Below, in pieces: positions 28,296 through 37,538 of a stretch of DNA of 64,000 nt. The notes below the pieces were generated by a model that had not been told where the DNA came from, searched no databases, and saw only the letters and a program-made list of their open reading frames with translations. This stretch comes from an uncultured Clostridia bacterium (GTDB lineage Bacteria > Bacillota > Clostridia > TANB77 > CAG-508): the NCBI GenBank assembly GCA_944387545.1, contig CALXFE010000001.1, positions 1-64,000 of the forward strand. The letters are read 5' to 3'. Numbering within the stretch: the first letter of the stretch is position 1; the number at the start of each line of letters is the position of its first letter. A program made the position numbers and the translations under genes.

Positions 28296-28502
28296 TTATG
28301 CTTTTTTACTTTCAGCTATTTTTCTTTCTGTTAATACTGTATTTATTTTAGCTATATCTCTTTTTACTTCTTTGATTTTCATTGGATTATCTAATCCATT
28401 TGTAGCTAAACTAAATTTTAATTTAAATAATTCTGTTTTTAGTTCACCTAATTCTTTCTCTAGTTCTGGTGAAGACATTTCTCTTATTTTATTTATCTTC
28501 AT
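28296..28502 (-). CDS. rpmC: 50S ribosomal protein L29
   Basis: 68 residues: [20 protein letters not shown] and KREIAK-like C-terminus ([15 protein letters not shown]). A GTG at 28511 and ATGs at 28505 and 28502 are all in frame; I chose 28502 by spacing from AGGTAGG. Overlaps the end of rplP by about 14 nt. Confidence 0.94.
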   Translation of the reverse strand: MKINKIREMSSPELEKELGELKTELFKLKFSLATNGLDNPMKIKEVKRDIAKINTVLTERKIAESKKA

Positions 28503-28932
28503 CATTATCACCTACCTTTTCAGTTTCTCTTGCTATAACTTTTGTTTTATTAGGTAGTTTGTTCATAGCAAGTCTTAAAGCTTCTCTAGCAGTTTCTTCT
28601 GGTACACCAGCAATTTCAAACATAACTCTTCCTGGTTTAACAACTGCTACCCAATATTCAGGAGCACCTTTACCTTTACCCATACGAGTTCCAATTGGTT
28701 TTGCTGTAATTGGTTTATCAGGGAATATTTTAATCCAAACCTTTCCACCTCTTTTTATATAACGAGTCATCGCAATACGAGCTGCTTCTATTTGATTACC
28801 AGTAATTAATCCAGCTGTTACTGCTTGAATTCCAAATTCACCATCTGTAACTTTATTTCCTCTTGTTGCTTTTCCTCTCATTCTACCTTTTTGCATTTTT
28901 CTAAATTTTGATCTTTTTGGCATTAATGGCAT
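28489..28932 (-). CDS. rplP: 50S ribosomal protein L16
   Basis: 147 residues: [59 protein letters not shown]. Start overlaps the rpsC stop by one base, with GGAGGAG in the end of rpsC. Shapes the A-tRNA site. Confidence 0.97.
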   Translation of the reverse strand: MPLMPKRSKFRKMQKGRMRGKATRGNKVTDGEFGIQAVTAGLITGNQIEAARIAMTRYIKRGGKVWIKIFPDKPITAKPIGTRMGKGKGAPEYWVAVVKPGRVMFEIAGVPEETAREALRLAMNKLPNKTKVIARETEKVGDNDEDK

Positions 28933-29588
28933 TATTTGTCTCCTCCTTCCTCTTGTTTAGTAGGAAGAACTTCACCTTTATATATCCATACTTTAACACC
29001 GATTTTTCCATATGTTGTATTTGCTTCTGCAAATCCATAATCAATATCAGCTCTTAAAGTTTGTAATGGAATATTTCCTTCTTTATAGAATTCAGTTCTA
29101 GCCATGTCAGCTCCACCTAATCTTCCAGATACTGCAGTTTTGATTCCTAAAGCACCTGCTTTCATAGATTTTTGCATACATTGTTTCATAGCTCTTCTGA
29201 ATGAAATTCTTCTTTCTAATTGTCCAGCAATATTTTCTGCTACTAATTGAGCATCTGTATCAATATTTTTTACCTCTACAATATTTAAGTTAACATCTTT
29301 ACCTATTAATTTTGCAAGTTCTGCTTTTATACTTTCAGCACCTGCTCCACCTTTTCCTATTACTATTCCTGGTTTAGCAGTATATAGATTTACTTTAACT
29401 GCTTTTGCTGTTCTTTCGATTTCAATTTTAGAAATTCCAGCAGTATATAATTTTTTCTTTAAAAATTTACGGATTTTTTGATCTTCTACTAAATAATCTG
29501 CAAAGTTTTTTGAATCTGCATACCATTTAGAATTCCAGTCTTTAATTATACCAACTCTCACACCTGTTGGATGTACTTTTTGTCCCAT
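28932..29588 (-). CDS. rpsC: 30S ribosomal protein S3
   Basis: 218 residues: [22 protein letters not shown] domain [18 protein letters not shown], and [18 protein letters not shown]. mRNA entry-channel protein. Confidence 0.97.
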   Translation of the reverse strand: MGQKVHPTGVRVGIIKDWNSKWYADSKNFADYLVEDQKIRKFLKKKLYTAGISKIEIERTAKAVKVNLYTAKPGIVIGKGGAGAESIKAELAKLIGKDVNLNIVEVKNIDTDAQLVAENIAGQLERRISFRRAMKQCMQKSMKAGALGIKTAVSGRLGGADMARTEFYKEGNIPLQTLRADIDYGFAEANTTYGKIGVKVWIYKGEVLPTKQEEGGDK

Positions 29589-29608
29589 TTTTTATAAATC
29601 CTCCTTTC

Positions 29609-29971
29609 TTATTTGTCATCTCTTAATACGATTGTTATATGACTTGTTCTTTTTCTTATTCTTACTGCTGAACCTTTTGCAGCTGGTCTAATTCTTTTTA
29701 GTGTAGGACCTTGGTTTGCATATATTTCAGCAACATATAAATTTTCATGTTTCATATCATGATTGTTTTCAGCATTTGCAATTGCTGATTTTAATAATTT
29801 TTCAATGATTTCTGATGATGCTTTTGGTGTAAATTTCACGATTGCTAAAGCTTCGTCTACATTTTTTCCTCTTATTAAGTCAGCAACAATTTTTACTTTT
29901 CTTGCTGAAATTCTTGTATATTTAAGAGTTGCTCTAGCTTCGTTTCTTAGTACTGTTTCTTGCTCTTGCAC
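29609..29971 (-). CDS. rplV: 50S ribosomal protein L22
   Basis: 120 residues: [33 protein letters not shown] and the tunnel beta-hairpin region [20 protein letters not shown]. Confidence 0.97.
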   Translation of the reverse strand: MQEQETVLRNEARATLKYTRISARKVKIVADLIRGKNVDEALAIVKFTPKASSEIIEKLLKSAIANAENNHDMKHENLYVAEIYANQGPTLKRIRPAAKGSAVRIRKRTSHITIVLRDDK

Positions 29972-30006
29972 TTTATTCTACCTCCTCACAAAGTTCTATC
30001 TTCTTT

Positions 30007-30285
30007 TTATTTGTTTTTTGTTGTTTTTTCTCCTGCATGACCTTTATATGTTCTTGTAGGAGCAAATTCACCTAATTTATGACCGATCATTTCTTCTGTT
30101 ATATAAATTGGAACATGTTTTCTTCCATCATGTACAGCGATTGTATGACCAACCATTTGTGGGTATATTGTTGAAGCTCTTGACCATGTTTTTAATACAT
30201 CTTTAGCTCCTGTTTCATTCATAGCTTCAATTCTTTTTAATAATTTTTCTTCTACAAATGGTTTCTTCTTGCTTGATCTTGACAT
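30007..30285 (-). CDS. rpsS: 30S ribosomal protein S19
   Basis: 92 residues: [40 protein letters not shown] and [19 protein letters not shown]. Confidence 0.97.
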   Translation of the reverse strand: MSRSSKKKPFVEEKLLKRIEAMNETGAKDVLKTWSRASTIYPQMVGHTIAVHDGRKHVPIYITEEMIGHKLGEFAPTRTYKGHAGEKTTKNK

Positions 30286-30320
30286 TTAATTATTCCTCCC
30301 ATTCTTAAAATTAAATTTTA

Positions 30321-30440
30321 TTTTATAGCAAAAATCGCAAGATTTTTTGCTATAAAACAAGGTTAATTTACCTTAGGCAGTGCAATATTGCGAAGCAATT
30401 TGCACATCTGGACGTCGAAATCTTTGATTTCGCCAACGTC
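30321..30440 (-). other. Three successive hairpins between rplB and rpsS
   Basis: A perfect 14-bp stem (30321-30334 with 30344-30357), then GTGCAATATTGC / GCAATTTGCAC (30380-30405), then GACGTCGAAAT / ATTTCG..CGTC (30411-30440). None has a clear T run. They fill the 163-bp spacer, which contains no supportable gene. Confidence 0.55.
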
Positions 30441-30448
30441 CAATTATC

Positions 30449-31276
30449 TTATTTTCTTCTCTTAACAATAAATTTATTTGATAATTTCTTTTTATTTCTT
30501 GTTTTATATCCAAGTGCTGGTTTACCCCAAGGAGTAAGTGGTCCTGCGTGCCCAACTGGAGCTCTACCTTCACCACCACCATGTGGGTGATCTACTGGGT
30601 TCATAACAGATCCTCTAACAGTTGGTCTGATTCCCATGTGTCTTTTTCTACCAGCTTTTCCAATTTTCACATTTTCATGGTCACTATTTCCAATAACACC
30701 AATTGTAGCTCTACATCTAGCTAATATTAATCTCATTTCTCCTGATGGTAATCTTACATGTGCATATTTACCTTCTTTAGCCATCAATTGTGCACTTTGT
30801 CCTGCAGCTTTTACTAATTTTCCACCTTGTCCTGGATTTAATTCTATATTATGAATTAAAGTACCAACTGGAATACTGCTAATTGGCATACAGTTACCTG
30901 GTTTGATATCTGCTGTTTCTCCAGATACCACTTTATCTCCATCTTTTAATCCTTGTGGTGCTAAAATATATGCTTTTTCTCCGTCTTCATATTGAACTAA
31001 AGCAATATTGGCACTTCTGTTTGGATCATATTCGATACCGATAACAGTTGCTTCCATGTTATCTTTTTTTCTTTTAAAATCTATAATTCTATATTTTTGT
31101 CTGTTTCCACCACCTTGGTGTCTTACTGTGATTCTACCATAAGAATTTCTACCTGCATTTTTCTTTTTCTTTGCAAGTAATGATTTTTCAGGAGTTTTCT
31201 TTGTAATTTCTGAAAAGTCTGAAACTGTCATGTTTCTTCTTGATGGTGTATATGGTTTAAAATGTTTCATTCCCAT
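30449..31276 (-). CDS. rplB: 50S ribosomal protein L2
   Basis: 275 residues: [59 protein letters not shown]. Needed for peptidyl transfer and subunit joining. The 31277-31419 gap to rplW has a small CGGG / CCCG hairpin and no gene. Confidence 0.97.
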   Translation of the reverse strand: MGMKHFKPYTPSRRNMTVSDFSEITKKTPEKSLLAKKKKNAGRNSYGRITVRHQGGGNRQKYRIIDFKRKKDNMEATVIGIEYDPNRSANIALVQYEDGEKAYILAPQGLKDGDKVVSGETADIKPGNCMPISSIPVGTLIHNIELNPGQGGKLVKAAGQSAQLMAKEGKYAHVRLPSGEMRLILARCRATIGVIGNSDHENVKIGKAGRKRHMGIRPTVRGSVMNPVDHPHGGGEGRAPVGHAGPLTPWGKPALGYKTRNKKKLSNKFIVKRRK

Positions 31277-31419
31277 TTTTTATTCTCTCCTTTATGTTTT
31301 ATTAATGGATCTTTTCCTGCTCCATTTACAGATATTCTTTATTTTCCGGGTTCTTTCCCGATAAATTATTCACCTAGCTCTTTGCCAGCATGATTAGTTT
31401 CTTTTTCTTCTTGTTATAC

Positions 31420-31767
31420 TTATGCACCCATAAATTCATCAATTGAATCTTTATATTTTTTAGAAACTTTTACTTCTTTTCCACCTTTTGTTAGATATGT
31501 TTCATCTGATGGATTTGTATCAATTGTAACAATTGCTTTTTTCCAGTCAGATGTTTTTCCAACATGGTATCCTACTCTTTTTTTCTTTCCTCTTACAGTG
31601 ATTGTATTTACATTTAATACTTTTACTTCAAAAAGTTTTTCAACAGCTTTTGCTATTTCAACTTTTGTAGCTTTTTTATTTACTTTGAAAGTGTATTTAC
31701 CTTCTTGTAATTGGTCATTACTTTTTTCAGTAACAACTGGTGCGATTATAATTTCTTCTGGTAACAT
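31420..31767 (-). CDS. rplW: 50S ribosomal protein L23
   Basis: 115 residues: IIIAPVVTEKSNDQLQEGKY, FKVNKKATKVEIAKAVEKLF and TVRGKKKRVG. Docking site for trigger factor and SRP at the tunnel exit. Its ATG overlaps the rplD stop by one base. Confidence 0.96.
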   Translation of the reverse strand: MLPEEIIIAPVVTEKSNDQLQEGKYTFKVNKKATKVEIAKAVEKLFEVKVLNVNTITVRGKKKRVGYHVGKTSDWKKAIVTIDTNPSDETYLTKGGKEVKVSKKYKDSIDEFMGA

Positions 31768-32390
31768 TATGCGTACACCTCCTCTAATTTTTTAACAGTA
31801 TCAACTGGTAAAATTAGATTTGTATATTTTAATAAATCAAATACATTTATGTTGTTAGCAACGATTGTTTTAACACCTTCTATGTTTCTTGATGACATTA
31901 AAACATTTTTATTGTTTTCTGGAAGAATAATTAATGTTTTTCCTTCTACTTTCATATCTGCTAATGCTTTTACCATTGTTTTTGTTTTGATTTCTTTTAC
32001 TTCTAATTTATCAACAACTGTTAATTCTTTTTCTAAAACTTTAGAACTTAATACTGACTTAATAGCAAGTCTTTTTTCTTTCTTATTTACAGAATATTTA
32101 TATGAACGAGGTTTTGGCCCTAAAGCAATACCACCTTTTATCCATTGTGGAGCTCTGATTGACCCTTGTCTTGCTCTACCTGTTCCTTTTTGTCTCCATG
32201 GTTTTCTACCACCACCTGAAACTTCTGCTCTTGTTTTTGTACTTTGTGTACCTTGTCTTTGATTAGCTAAGTAGTTAACTAAAACGCTATGTACAATAGC
32301 TTCATTTGGTTCAATTCCAAATACACTATCAGCTAATTCTATATCACTTACCTTTTTACCTTTCATATCTAAAACGTCTACTTTTGGCAT
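31767..32390 (-). CDS. rplD: 50S ribosomal protein L4
   Basis: 207 residues: RQGTQSTKTRAEVSGGGRKP and WRQKGTGRARQGSIRAPQW form the tunnel loop. In E. coli L4 is the regulator of the S10 operon by attenuation; the leader here also contains a terminator, so a similar role is possible but not shown. Confidence 0.97.
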   Translation of the reverse strand: MPKVDVLDMKGKKVSDIELADSVFGIEPNEAIVHSVLVNYLANQRQGTQSTKTRAEVSGGGRKPWRQKGTGRARQGSIRAPQWIKGGIALGPKPRSYKYSVNKKEKRLAIKSVLSSKVLEKELTVVDKLEVKEIKTKTMVKALADMKVEGKTLIILPENNKNVLMSSRNIEGVKTIVANNINVFDLLKYTNLILPVDTVKKLEEVYA

Positions 32391-32410
32391 TTTGTTCTTC
32401 CTCCTTCCTT

Positions 32411-33046
32411 CTATTTAGTAGCCTTTACAGCTGATTTTACTTTTAAGATAGCACCTTTTGCTCCTGGAACACTACCTTTTACTAAGATTACATTTTTATC
32501 CATGTCTACTCTTACAACATCTAAGTTTTGTATTGTAACTGTAACTCTTCCCATATGTCCTGGTAGTTTTTTACCTTTAAATACTCTACCTGGTGTTGAT
32601 GTAGATCCCATTGAACCTGGTCTTCTATGATACATTGAACCATGTCCCATTGGTCCTCTGTGTTGTCCATGTCTTTTGATAACACCTTGGAACCCTTTTC
32701 CTTTTGATGTTCCTTGAACATCGATTTTTTCTCCTGCTTCAAAAACATCTGCTTTTACTTCGTCTCCAACTTTGATTCCTTCTATTGAATCTAATCTGAA
32801 TTCTCTTAGATGTTTTTTATTTGCTAATTTTGCTTTTGCAAAATGTCCTGCTTCTGGTTTATTGATATGTTTATCTTTTACATCTCCAAACCCTAATTGA
32901 ACTGCATTGTAACCATCTGTTTCTACTGTTTTTACTTGTGCTACAACACATGGTCCAGCTTCTATAACTGTTACTGGAATTACATTTCCTCTTTCATCAA
33001 AGATTTGTGTCATTCCAATTTTTCTTCCGATTATTCCTTTTTTCAT
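32411..33046 (-). CDS. rplC: 50S ribosomal protein L3
   Basis: 211 residues: [60 protein letters not shown]. Early assembly protein. Confidence 0.97.
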   Translation of the reverse strand: MKKGIIGRKIGMTQIFDERGNVIPVTVIEAGPCVVAQVKTVETDGYNAVQLGFGDVKDKHINKPEAGHFAKAKLANKKHLREFRLDSIEGIKVGDEVKADVFEAGEKIDVQGTSKGKGFQGVIKRHGQHRGPMGHGSMYHRRPGSMGSTSTPGRVFKGKKLPGHMGRVTVTIQNLDVVRVDMDKNVILVKGSVPGAKGAILKVKSAVKATK

Positions 33047-33067
33047 TTTCTTTCCTCCTAACTATTG

Positions 33068-33105
33068 GCTGATATTTAAATTGCATTTTTTAAATGTATA
33101 TCAGC
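33068..33105 (-). other. Hairpin between rpsJ and rplC
   Basis: GCTGATAT (33068-33075) pairs with ATATCAGC (33098-33105); a smaller CTACA / TGTAG stem follows at 33118-33133. They lie in the 120-bp rpsJ-rplC spacer. Confidence 0.45.
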
Positions 33106-33166
33106 TTGGTTTTGATGCTACATAATATTGTAGTTTTTAATTTTTTAATTTTAACATTTCATTTAA

Positions 33167-33490
33167 TTAAAGTTTAATTTCTATATCTACACCAGCTGGT
33201 AACTCTAATTTCATTAAGCTGTCAACTGTTTTTTGTGTTGGATATAAAATATCAATAACTCTTTTATGTGTTCTCATTTCAAATTGTTCTCTTGAATCTT
33301 TGTATTTGTGTGGAGAACGTAAAATTGTTACGATTTCTTTTTGTGTTGGTAATGGAATAGGACCTGATACCTTTGCTCCTGTTTTTTTAGCTGTTTCTAC
33401 TATCTTTTCAGCAGACTGATCTAAAACTACATGGTCATAAGCTTTTAGTCTTATTCTTATTTTTTCACTTGTTGCTACTGTGTTTGCCAT
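33167..33490 (-). CDS. rpsJ: 30S ribosomal protein S10
   Basis: 107 residues: [40 protein letters not shown] and the C-terminal [16 protein letters not shown]. First gene of the S10 operon, after a roughly 270-nt leader. rpsG, fusA and tufA, often upstream, are not in the window. Confidence 0.97.
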   Translation of the reverse strand: MANTVATSEKIRIRLKAYDHVVLDQSAEKIVETAKKTGAKVSGPIPLPTQKEIVTILRSPHKYKDSREQFEMRTHKRVIDILYPTQKTVDSLMKLELPAGVDIEIKL

Positions 33491-33760
33491 TGTAATTTTC
33501 CCTCCTTCTTAAAATAATTTTTTGTTTGTGATAGCAATGCTTTGCTATCGAAATTACCGTGGCAAGTTAAAACGCACTCAGGTGTTTTGAATATTACCTA
33601 TAAAAAAACCCAAAATATGCATGATAATTCTGGGATAAGTGCTTGATATTTAAAAACTTACCGCCTGGTCTTTGCCATGACATACTCCACTGAAGTTCCC
33701 TCCATCCTCGTTTTCCGTAAGGATGTAGCCACATTCAGCTTCATCGCTCAATTCATGCTC
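33491..33760 (-). promoter_or_regulatory. Structured S10-operon leader with internal terminator
   Basis: From the start point near 33758 the RNA forms nested stems: CATGA/TCATG (33753-33757 with 33676-33680), CTGAA/TTCAG (33734-33738 with 33690-33694) and CATCCT/AGGATG (33720-33725 with 33703-33708). A terminator follows about 120 nt from the start. A GATAGCAA/TTGCTATC hairpin (33530-33549) lies near the rpsJ ribosome binding site. The stem region is clearly richer in G and C than its surroundings, as expected for structured RNA. Confidence 0.6.
33602..33634 (-). terminator. Attenuator terminator inside the S10 leader
   Basis: On the minus strand CCCAGAAT and ATTTTGGG pair around a 10-nt loop and seven T follow (33602-33608). 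It lies between promoter and first gene, so the operon must be able to read through it. Confidence 0.75.
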
Positions 33761-33764
33761 ATAT

Positions 33765-33793
33765 ATTATACAATGATTACCAATAGATGTCAA
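33765..33793 (-). promoter_or_regulatory. Consensus sigma-A promoter of the S10 operon
   Basis: TTGACA (33788-33793), exactly 17 bp, TATAAT (33765-33770): perfect match to consensus in all 12 bases. The -35 box overlaps the stop region of the small gene at 33790. Confidence 0.92.
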
Positions 33794-34017
33794 CATTTTT
33801 TGGAGATTTTTTCACTTTTTTCGCGCAAATATTTATATAGCACATTTTCTATATGTGCTAAACTTTCATACTGTGTTATAAATTTACCATCATGTCTATG
33901 TCTTATGCTACTTCTTATAATTCGTATTTGCCTATTAAATTCTCTTCGATAAATTTCTGCCAGCTTATGTTTGCTTAATCCTGCTTTCCATTTTTGTATA
34001 ATTTCATCTTCTTTCAC
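33790..34017 (-). CDS. Small basic protein, possible DNA-binding
   Basis: 75 residues from GTG at 34017 (AGGTG upstream); a longer frame starts at 34065. The sequence EIIQKWKAGLSKHKLAEIYR, then QIRIIRSSIRHRHDG, looks like a helix-turn-helix of the resolvase C-terminal kind followed by a helical tail. I do not recognise a family. It sits between rnj and the S10 promoter. Confidence 0.5.
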   Translation of the reverse strand: MKEDEIIQKWKAGLSKHKLAEIYRREFNRQIRIIRSSIRHRHDGKFITQYESLAHIENVLYKYLREKSEKISKKC

Positions 34018-34089
34018 ACTAACACCTCTATCGTTAGTGTTTGCAATATACGTACTGATATTCAAATTTATATATTGTATTTACTTTTT

Positions 34090-34108
34090 GGCTCTTTGGA
34101 GCCTTTTT
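34090..34108 (+). terminator. Hairpin with T run on the plus strand, no plus-strand gene before it
   Basis: GGCTC-TTT-GGAGCC followed by six T. No plus-strand gene lies upstream, so it may end an antisense or unannotated transcript. Confidence 0.4.
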
Positions 34109-34199
34109 TATTTTTAAAAAAACTATTCTCAACTAGAAATATACTCATTTTTTTACAAAAAAAACACCAAACTAAAAGTCTGGCATTTTAACATTTTTA

Positions 34200-36125
34200 T
34201 TATATTTCCATAATAATTGGGATAATCATTGGGTTTCTTTTTGTTTTCATAAAGATATAATCTCTTAAGTTTTCTCTTGTTGCAGACTTAATTGTTCCCC
34301 AATCTCTAATACCTCTTTCTTCACATTTCTTAATTTCATGTCTTACGACTGATTTTACATCATCCATTAAGTTTTCAGATTCTCTTACATATACAAATCC
34401 TCTTGAAATAACATCTGGTCCTGCTACCACTTCTCCTGTTGAAGAATCCATGGTTAATACAATTACAATTAAACCATCTTGTGATAAATGTTGTCGATCT
34501 CTTAAAACAATACTTCCAACATCTCCTACACCAAGTCCATCCACAAGCACTCTTCCACAAGGTACAGTTGTTGTGAATTCTGCCCTATCTTCGTTAATTT
34601 CTAGAACTCTTCCATTTGCCATCATGATAATATTATCTTTATCAATTCCCATGCTTTGTGCTGTTTCACTATGTGCAATTAATTGTCTATACTCTCCATG
34701 TACTGGAAGAAAATATTTTGGTTTTGCTAAAGCAATAATTAATTTTTGTTCTTCTTGGCAAGCATGTCCTGAAACATGTACGGCTTCTAATGAACTATAT
34801 ACAACCTCTGCTCCTATTTGCATTAAATCATCTATTACTTTTGATACAAATTTTTCATTTCCTGGTATTGGTGTTGCAGATATAATAACTAAGTCATTTG
34901 GTGTAATTTTTACTTTTCTATGATCTCCTGCTGCCATTCTTGTTAGTGCAGACATTGGTTCCCCTTGGCTTCCAGTTGTAATGATTACTAAGTTTTCATC
35001 TGCATAATTACTTATCATATCAATATCTATAAATATATTTTTTGGGCATTCTATATATCCTAATTCTCTTGCTGTTTCAATCATGTTTATCATGCTTCTA
35101 CCACATACAGCAATTTTTCTATTATATTTAATAGCCGCATTTACAATCTGTTGTACTCTATGCACATTCGATGCAAAAGTTGCAACCACAATTCTTTTCG
35201 TACAATGTAAGAACAATTTGTCAAAAACTTCTCCTACTGAACTTTCTGACATAGTAAATCCTTTTCTTTCTGCATTTGTACTATCAGACATTAATGCTAG
35301 TATTCCCTGATTTCCTAATTCTGCAATTCTTCCAAAGTCCATTATTTTTCCATCAATTGGAGTATAATCCACTTTAAAGTCACCTGTGTGTAAAACTGTT
35401 CCAACTGGTGTTGTTATAGCAAGCATAACTGAATCTGGAATACTATGTGAGCTTCTTATAAATTCAACCTTAAAATTCTTTCCTAAAAAAACTGTTTGTC
35501 CTTGCACAACTTCATGCAATTGTGTACTTCTTAGCAATTTATGTTCTTCTAATTTATTTCTAATCAATCCTGCTGTCAATTTTGTTGCATAAATTGGAAC
35601 ATTGATTTTTTTAAGGAAATATGGTACTGCACCTATATGATCCTCATGTCCATGTGTAATAATCAATCCTTTTATTTTATCCACATTCTTTTCCAAATAA
35701 GTGATATCTGGTATTACTAAATCAATTCCTAACATATCATCCTCTGGAAATGATAATCCGCAATCGACAACTATTATTTCATTTTCATATTCAAATACAG
35801 TTATATTTTTTCCGATTTCATGTAATCCACCTAATGGAATTATTTTTAATTTAGATTTTTTGAATATGGTGTCAGACTCTTTTCTTTTTCTTCTATTTGT
35901 CTTGACTTTTTTTATTTCTTCTTTTGGGTTCTCTTTTACATGGTTTAATTCTTTTACTGTATTGTTTTCTTTTATGGTATTTTTCTCACTTATTATATTA
36001 TTTTCCATGTTTTTTTGTACTTTTTTTCTTGTATAGGGTCTTTTCTTTTTTCCTCCTTCCTTGTTACTATTTCTCATGTTTTTCTTTTCTACATTTTCAT
36101 TGTTTTTTAAATTTTCTTCTGTCAT
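34200..36125 (-). CDS. rnj: Ribonuclease J
   Basis: Metallo-beta-lactamase/beta-CASP RNase that decays and processes mRNA and rRNA. 641 residues, longer than the usual 555 because of a very basic, disordered N-terminal extension (about 1-90, ending near KIIPLGGLHEIGKN). Catalytic motif THGHEDHIGA near 158, LHTGDFKVD, beta-CASP motifs near 280-400 and DVISRGFVYVRESE near the C-terminus. Ribosome binding site AAAGGAG before ATG. Confidence 0.94.
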   Translation of the reverse strand: MTEENLKNNENVEKKNMRNSNKEGGKKKRPYTRKKVQKNMENNIISEKNTIKENNTVKELNHVKENPKEEIKKVKTNRRKRKESDTIFKKSKLKIIPLGGLHEIGKNITVFEYENEIIVVDCGLSFPEDDMLGIDLVIPDITYLEKNVDKIKGLIITHGHEDHIGAVPYFLKKINVPIYATKLTAGLIRNKLEEHKLLRSTQLHEVVQGQTVFLGKNFKVEFIRSSHSIPDSVMLAITTPVGTVLHTGDFKVDYTPIDGKIMDFGRIAELGNQGILALMSDSTNAERKGFTMSESSVGEVFDKLFLHCTKRIVVATFASNVHRVQQIVNAAIKYNRKIAVCGRSMINMIETARELGYIECPKNIFIDIDMISNYADENLVIITTGSQGEPMSALTRMAAGDHRKVKITPNDLVIISATPIPGNEKFVSKVIDDLMQIGAEVVYSSLEAVHVSGHACQEEQKLIIALAKPKYFLPVHGEYRQLIAHSETAQSMGIDKDNIIMMANGRVLEINEDRAEFTTTVPCGRVLVDGLGVGDVGSIVLRDRQHLSQDGLIVIVLTMDSSTGEVVAGPDVISRGFVYVRESENLMDDVKSVVRHEIKKCEERGIRDWGTIKSATRENLRDYIFMKTKRNPMIIPIIMEI

Positions 36126-36637
36126 AAAAACTCCTTTCTTATATTTCTTTTATTTTATATTTTCTCAATTTTACTAAACTTATACATTTTGTTTTTATCT
36201 TATTTTACTATTATGACCTTTTTCGAACAAATTTATAGATACAAAGCTAAAGACAATATTAATTAAAACTATAATTAATATTATCATATATGAAATATAC
36301 AAATATAATATCTCTTATATACTCTCATTTTTTAAATTCCGCACATCACTTAATATATATTTCTCTTAAATATACATTTCTCTCTTTTTTATAAATTTGT
36401 TTTTGAAATCTCGTTTCTAACTCTTATTCTCTTTTTAATCTCTTTTTTGTTTTCACTTTTAACAAAGTACTTATTTAATAAAATCTCATCTTTTAGCTCT
36501 TATAAGCTAACAACTTGTTATATTTTACTATAAAATAGAAAAAAAGTCAAATTTTATTTACATATAAAATAAACCTTCCTTATTAAACTTTTTATTTAAT
36601 AATTCGGGTTTACTTTAAATACTATCCATCTTTATTT
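36126..36637. other. 512-bp AT-rich spacer without a gene
   Basis: I read both strands and found no ORF with a ribosome binding site, no RNA gene and no clear terminator. It separates rnj from the FxLYD-like genes and probably holds the rnj promoter. Confidence 0.6.
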
Positions 36638-37090
36638 TTATGCTTTTGTTTTAATTTCCACATCATAGACTTCATCTATAGCTACATTTGCACTAGCTTG
36701 TATTCCTCTTTGTTCTCCTTTTTCTATTGTTCCTATATATGCGCCTATTTCTGCTATGCTATTTCCAGCTTCATCTTTTAATATAATTGTTATTGGCATT
36801 TCTTCTGTTTTTTGTTCCCCTACATTTGTTGCACTTGCTGTTATCTTGGCTAGTCCATTTTCTTCTCTTATATTAATATTACCAATTTCAATTTCTCCTA
36901 TTTTTCTTTTTTCTTGTAATTTTTCACTAGTTGCTATTTTACTTCCATCTTCTTGCACTGCTATTCGTTCTTGTTCTTGTGCTGTTTCTTGATTTTCATC
37001 TTTCGGTCTTTTTTGGAAATATAGTAATATGATAGCTATTATTGTGATGATAACCAATATTAGTATCATTCTTTTTTCTTTCTTTTTCAT
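36638..37090 (-). CDS. Membrane-anchored FxLYD-like protein
   Basis: 150 residues: basic start, one membrane helix (about 8-26), a Glu-rich linker, then a single beta-sandwich of the FxLYD kind: IGEIEIGNINIREENGLAKI, TASATNVGEQKTEEMPI, ILKDEAGNSIAEIGAYIGTI. Paralogue of the next gene. Both follow the 1473-residue prepilin-like gene in one operon, so they may be its accessory surface proteins (inference). Confidence 0.65.
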   Translation of the reverse strand: MKKKEKRMILILVIITIIAIILLYFQKRPKDENQETAQEQERIAVQEDGSKIATSEKLQEKRKIGEIEIGNINIREENGLAKITASATNVGEQKTEEMPITIILKDEAGNSIAEIGAYIGTIEKGEQRGIQASANVAIDEVYDVEIKTKA

Positions 37091-37105
37091 TTTTTTCCTC
37101 CTAGT

Positions 37106-37516
37106 TTATTTTACTACTCTCATTTCAATGTCTTTTACATCACTATAGTCTCCTGTAATTCCTGTTATAAATATCTTATCTCTTCCAACCTCTACATTTT
37201 CTATATTTTGTCTCATTTCTCCTACTTGGTTTCCATTTTCATCTTTTAGTATGATTTCTATATTCAAGTTTTTAGCCTTATTCGAGTTATTATGCATTTT
37301 CGCTCGAATTGTTGTTATTCCTCCTGCATACGAACTGGTTATTTCACTAAATTCTACATCTTTTAATTCTATATTTTCAGTTGCTACTCCATTTTGTATT
37401 TCAATATTTTCTTTTTCAGGCTTTATCAAACTTATAATTATGACACTGATTAATACGATTGCGATTATGACTAATACGATAATTAAAAGTTTACTTTCTT
37501 TTTTTATTTTTTTCAT
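37106..37516 (-). CDS. Membrane-anchored FxLYD-like protein, paralogue
   Basis: 136 residues with the same plan: one membrane helix (about 9-31) and a beta-sandwich with VEFSEITSSYAGGITTIRAK, NNSNKAKNLNIEIILKDENG and GEMRQNIENVEVGRD. It is 15 nt from its paralogue and 22 nt from the giant surface gene. Confidence 0.65.
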   Translation of the reverse strand: MKKIKKESKLLIIVLVIIAIVLISVIIISLIKPEKENIEIQNGVATENIELKDVEFSEITSSYAGGITTIRAKMHNNSNKAKNLNIEIILKDENGNQVGEMRQNIENVEVGRDKIFITGITGDYSDVKDIEMRVVK

Positions 37517-37538
37517 AATTTTTATAACTCTCCTATTT

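Noticed and set aside
30373-30582. A 69-codon minus-strand ORF overlapping the end of rplB
   Set aside because: It is an out-of-frame shadow of rplB and of the hairpins behind it.
33661-33748. A 28-codon minus-strand ORF in the S10 leader (MKLNVATSLRKTRMEGTS onward) containing CGG codons
   Set aside because: It has no ribosome binding site, overlaps the paired stems of the leader, and its G+C richness is explained by RNA structure. I do not count its CGG as sense codons.
33491-33760. T-box or known riboswitch in the S10 leader
   Set aside because: I see no T-box consensus and no match to riboswitch cores that I know.
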